From a bacterium (lineage in GTDB: Bacteria > Bdellovibrionota > Bdellovibrionia > Bdellovibrionales > UBA1609), in contig JAJYHS010000079.1 of the NCBI GenBank assembly GCA_021784635.1, forward strand, positions 1 through 7,759: a stretch of DNA of 7,759 bases, in the 5' to 3' direction. Positions 7,133-7,759 of the stretch are shown here, piece after piece (positions within the stretch are counted from its first letter, which is position 1; every line of letters starts with the position of its first letter). The notes beneath the pieces are model-generated. The model was not told the origin of the DNA. It was given only the letters and a program-made list of their open reading frames with translations, and made no database searches. The translations under genes and the position numbers were made by a program.

Positions 7133-7759
7133 TCAATCGTCACGTCGTTTGGCTTCGAGTAAAAAGCCACGGGCCGTCTGCGCCCATCTGTTTAGCGCTT
7201 TTTCGTTCTGTTTTTCCGTTGCGCCCCGCTCAACGATTTCAATAATATTCTCGAGTTGCTGCGCATTGGTTCCAGTAAAATCAATAACGTCGCCGTACAT
7301 TTGAAAGGGCAAGGGCCCAACATTGGGGCCGCGTTTTTGTTCTTCTTTGTATAACTCATGAATCGTTTGCGCCGTTTCACCATAAACAATAGCCCCAATC
7401 TTTTGCATTAAGCTTGATTCGAGCGCGTTGATGACATTGCGGCTAACGGCCAGTTTTTCATTTTCGCCAGTGCCTGTCTTAGCAAAGCCTTTAACTATTG
7501 CAAAAAATAATTTCACTCCATAAAACGATGCCTTATTGAAATAGACCGTCTCGGCATCCGCGTCGTTTGAAACATTCAAAGTGGTATCTCTTCCAAACCA
7601 GATGCCAAGTTTTCGTAAATCCCCCAACTGCGCCGGCGCGCGTGTTTCAAGAGCATTTAAAATTTTCTCTATTTCGCGCCCACGAATCGATACTTCGCTG
7701 ATGTTCACATCGGGTCCAACAAAAATTTGTGCTCCACTTTTCAAAATTGTTTCGCACGC
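7133..7759 (-). CDS. Unknown protein, C-terminal 208 residues (5' end outside window)
   Basis: I do not recognise this protein. The frame is open to the window edge, so the gene is very likely cut at its 5' end. A TTG at 7744-7742 could be read as a start but has no ribosome binding site and is more likely internal. The visible part is mixed alpha/beta in character and mostly hydrophilic. It has a mildly hydrophobic stretch around visible residues 79-93 (SFYGVKLFFAIVKGF) that is too short and charged for a confident membrane helix. There is a Gly/Pro-rich turn at about 143-152 and a basic C-terminus (KRRDD). The first two visible residues are Ala-Cys. This fits the end of a lipoprotein signal peptide (x-x-A-C), but the rest of any signal lies outside the window. 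The stop TGA (7135-7133) is 34 bases before the pyrB ATG, and no terminator separates them, so it may be the first visible gene of the same transcript. Confidence 0.7.
   Translation of the reverse strand, partial: ACETILKSGAQIFVGPDVNISEVSIRGREIEKILNALETRAPAQLGDLRKLGIWFGRDTTLNVSNDADAETVYFNKASFYGVKLFFAIVKGFAKTGTGENEKLAVSRNVINALESSLMQKIGAIVYGETAQTIHELYKEEQKRGPNVGPLPFQMYGDVIDFTGTNAQQLENIIEIVERGATEKQNEKALNRWAQTARGFLLEAKRRDD

Noticed and set aside
7099..7170. Open frame that would extend PyrB by 24 residues to an ATG at 7170.
   Set aside because: It would overlap the upstream gene by 38 bases, has no ribosome binding site, and would make the protein longer than usual for the family.

Overview
The window holds most of a de novo pyrimidine biosynthesis operon on the minus strand, and the last codons of an unrelated plus-strand gene at its left edge. 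Transcription runs right to left: a 5'-truncated gene of unknown function (7759-7133), pyrB (aspartate carbamoyltransferase, 7098-6139), carA (carbamoyl-phosphate synthase small subunit, 6142-5021), an unrecognised protein of about 238 aa (4990-4274), carB (carbamoyl-phosphate synthase large subunit, 4296-1108), and a cytoplasmic sensor histidine kinase (1066-107). The kinase gene ends only 12 bases from the convergent stop codon of what looks like a NitT/TauT-type ABC transporter ATPase (2-94). No RNA gene, insertion sequence, phage gene or CRISPR array is visible, and no gene-free stretch exceeds 45 bases.

The core of the operon works as one pathway. CarA hydrolyses glutamine and passes ammonia to CarB. 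CarB makes carbamoyl phosphate from bicarbonate, ammonia and two ATP. PyrB condenses carbamoyl phosphate with aspartate to give carbamoyl-aspartate. The packing is tight: pyrB and carA share an ATGA, the unknown gene follows carA at once, and its 3' end overlaps carB by 23 bases. This implies one transcript with translational coupling. pyrC (dihydroorotase) is not between pyrB and carA and is not in the window.

The sequence suggests a Gram-negative-type bacterium of moderate GC content (mid to high 40s percent by eye, not computed). The unknown gene inside carAB and the style of the histidine kinase remind me of Bdellovibrionota or other delta-proteobacterium-like lineages. That is an impression from family resemblance, not proof.

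The enzymes are ordinary and intact. The less ordinary points are the unknown gene wedged between carA and carB, a histidine kinase 41 bases behind carB, and an RNA hairpin with a nearby direct repeat around the pyrB start, which has no visible Shine-Dalgarno sequence.
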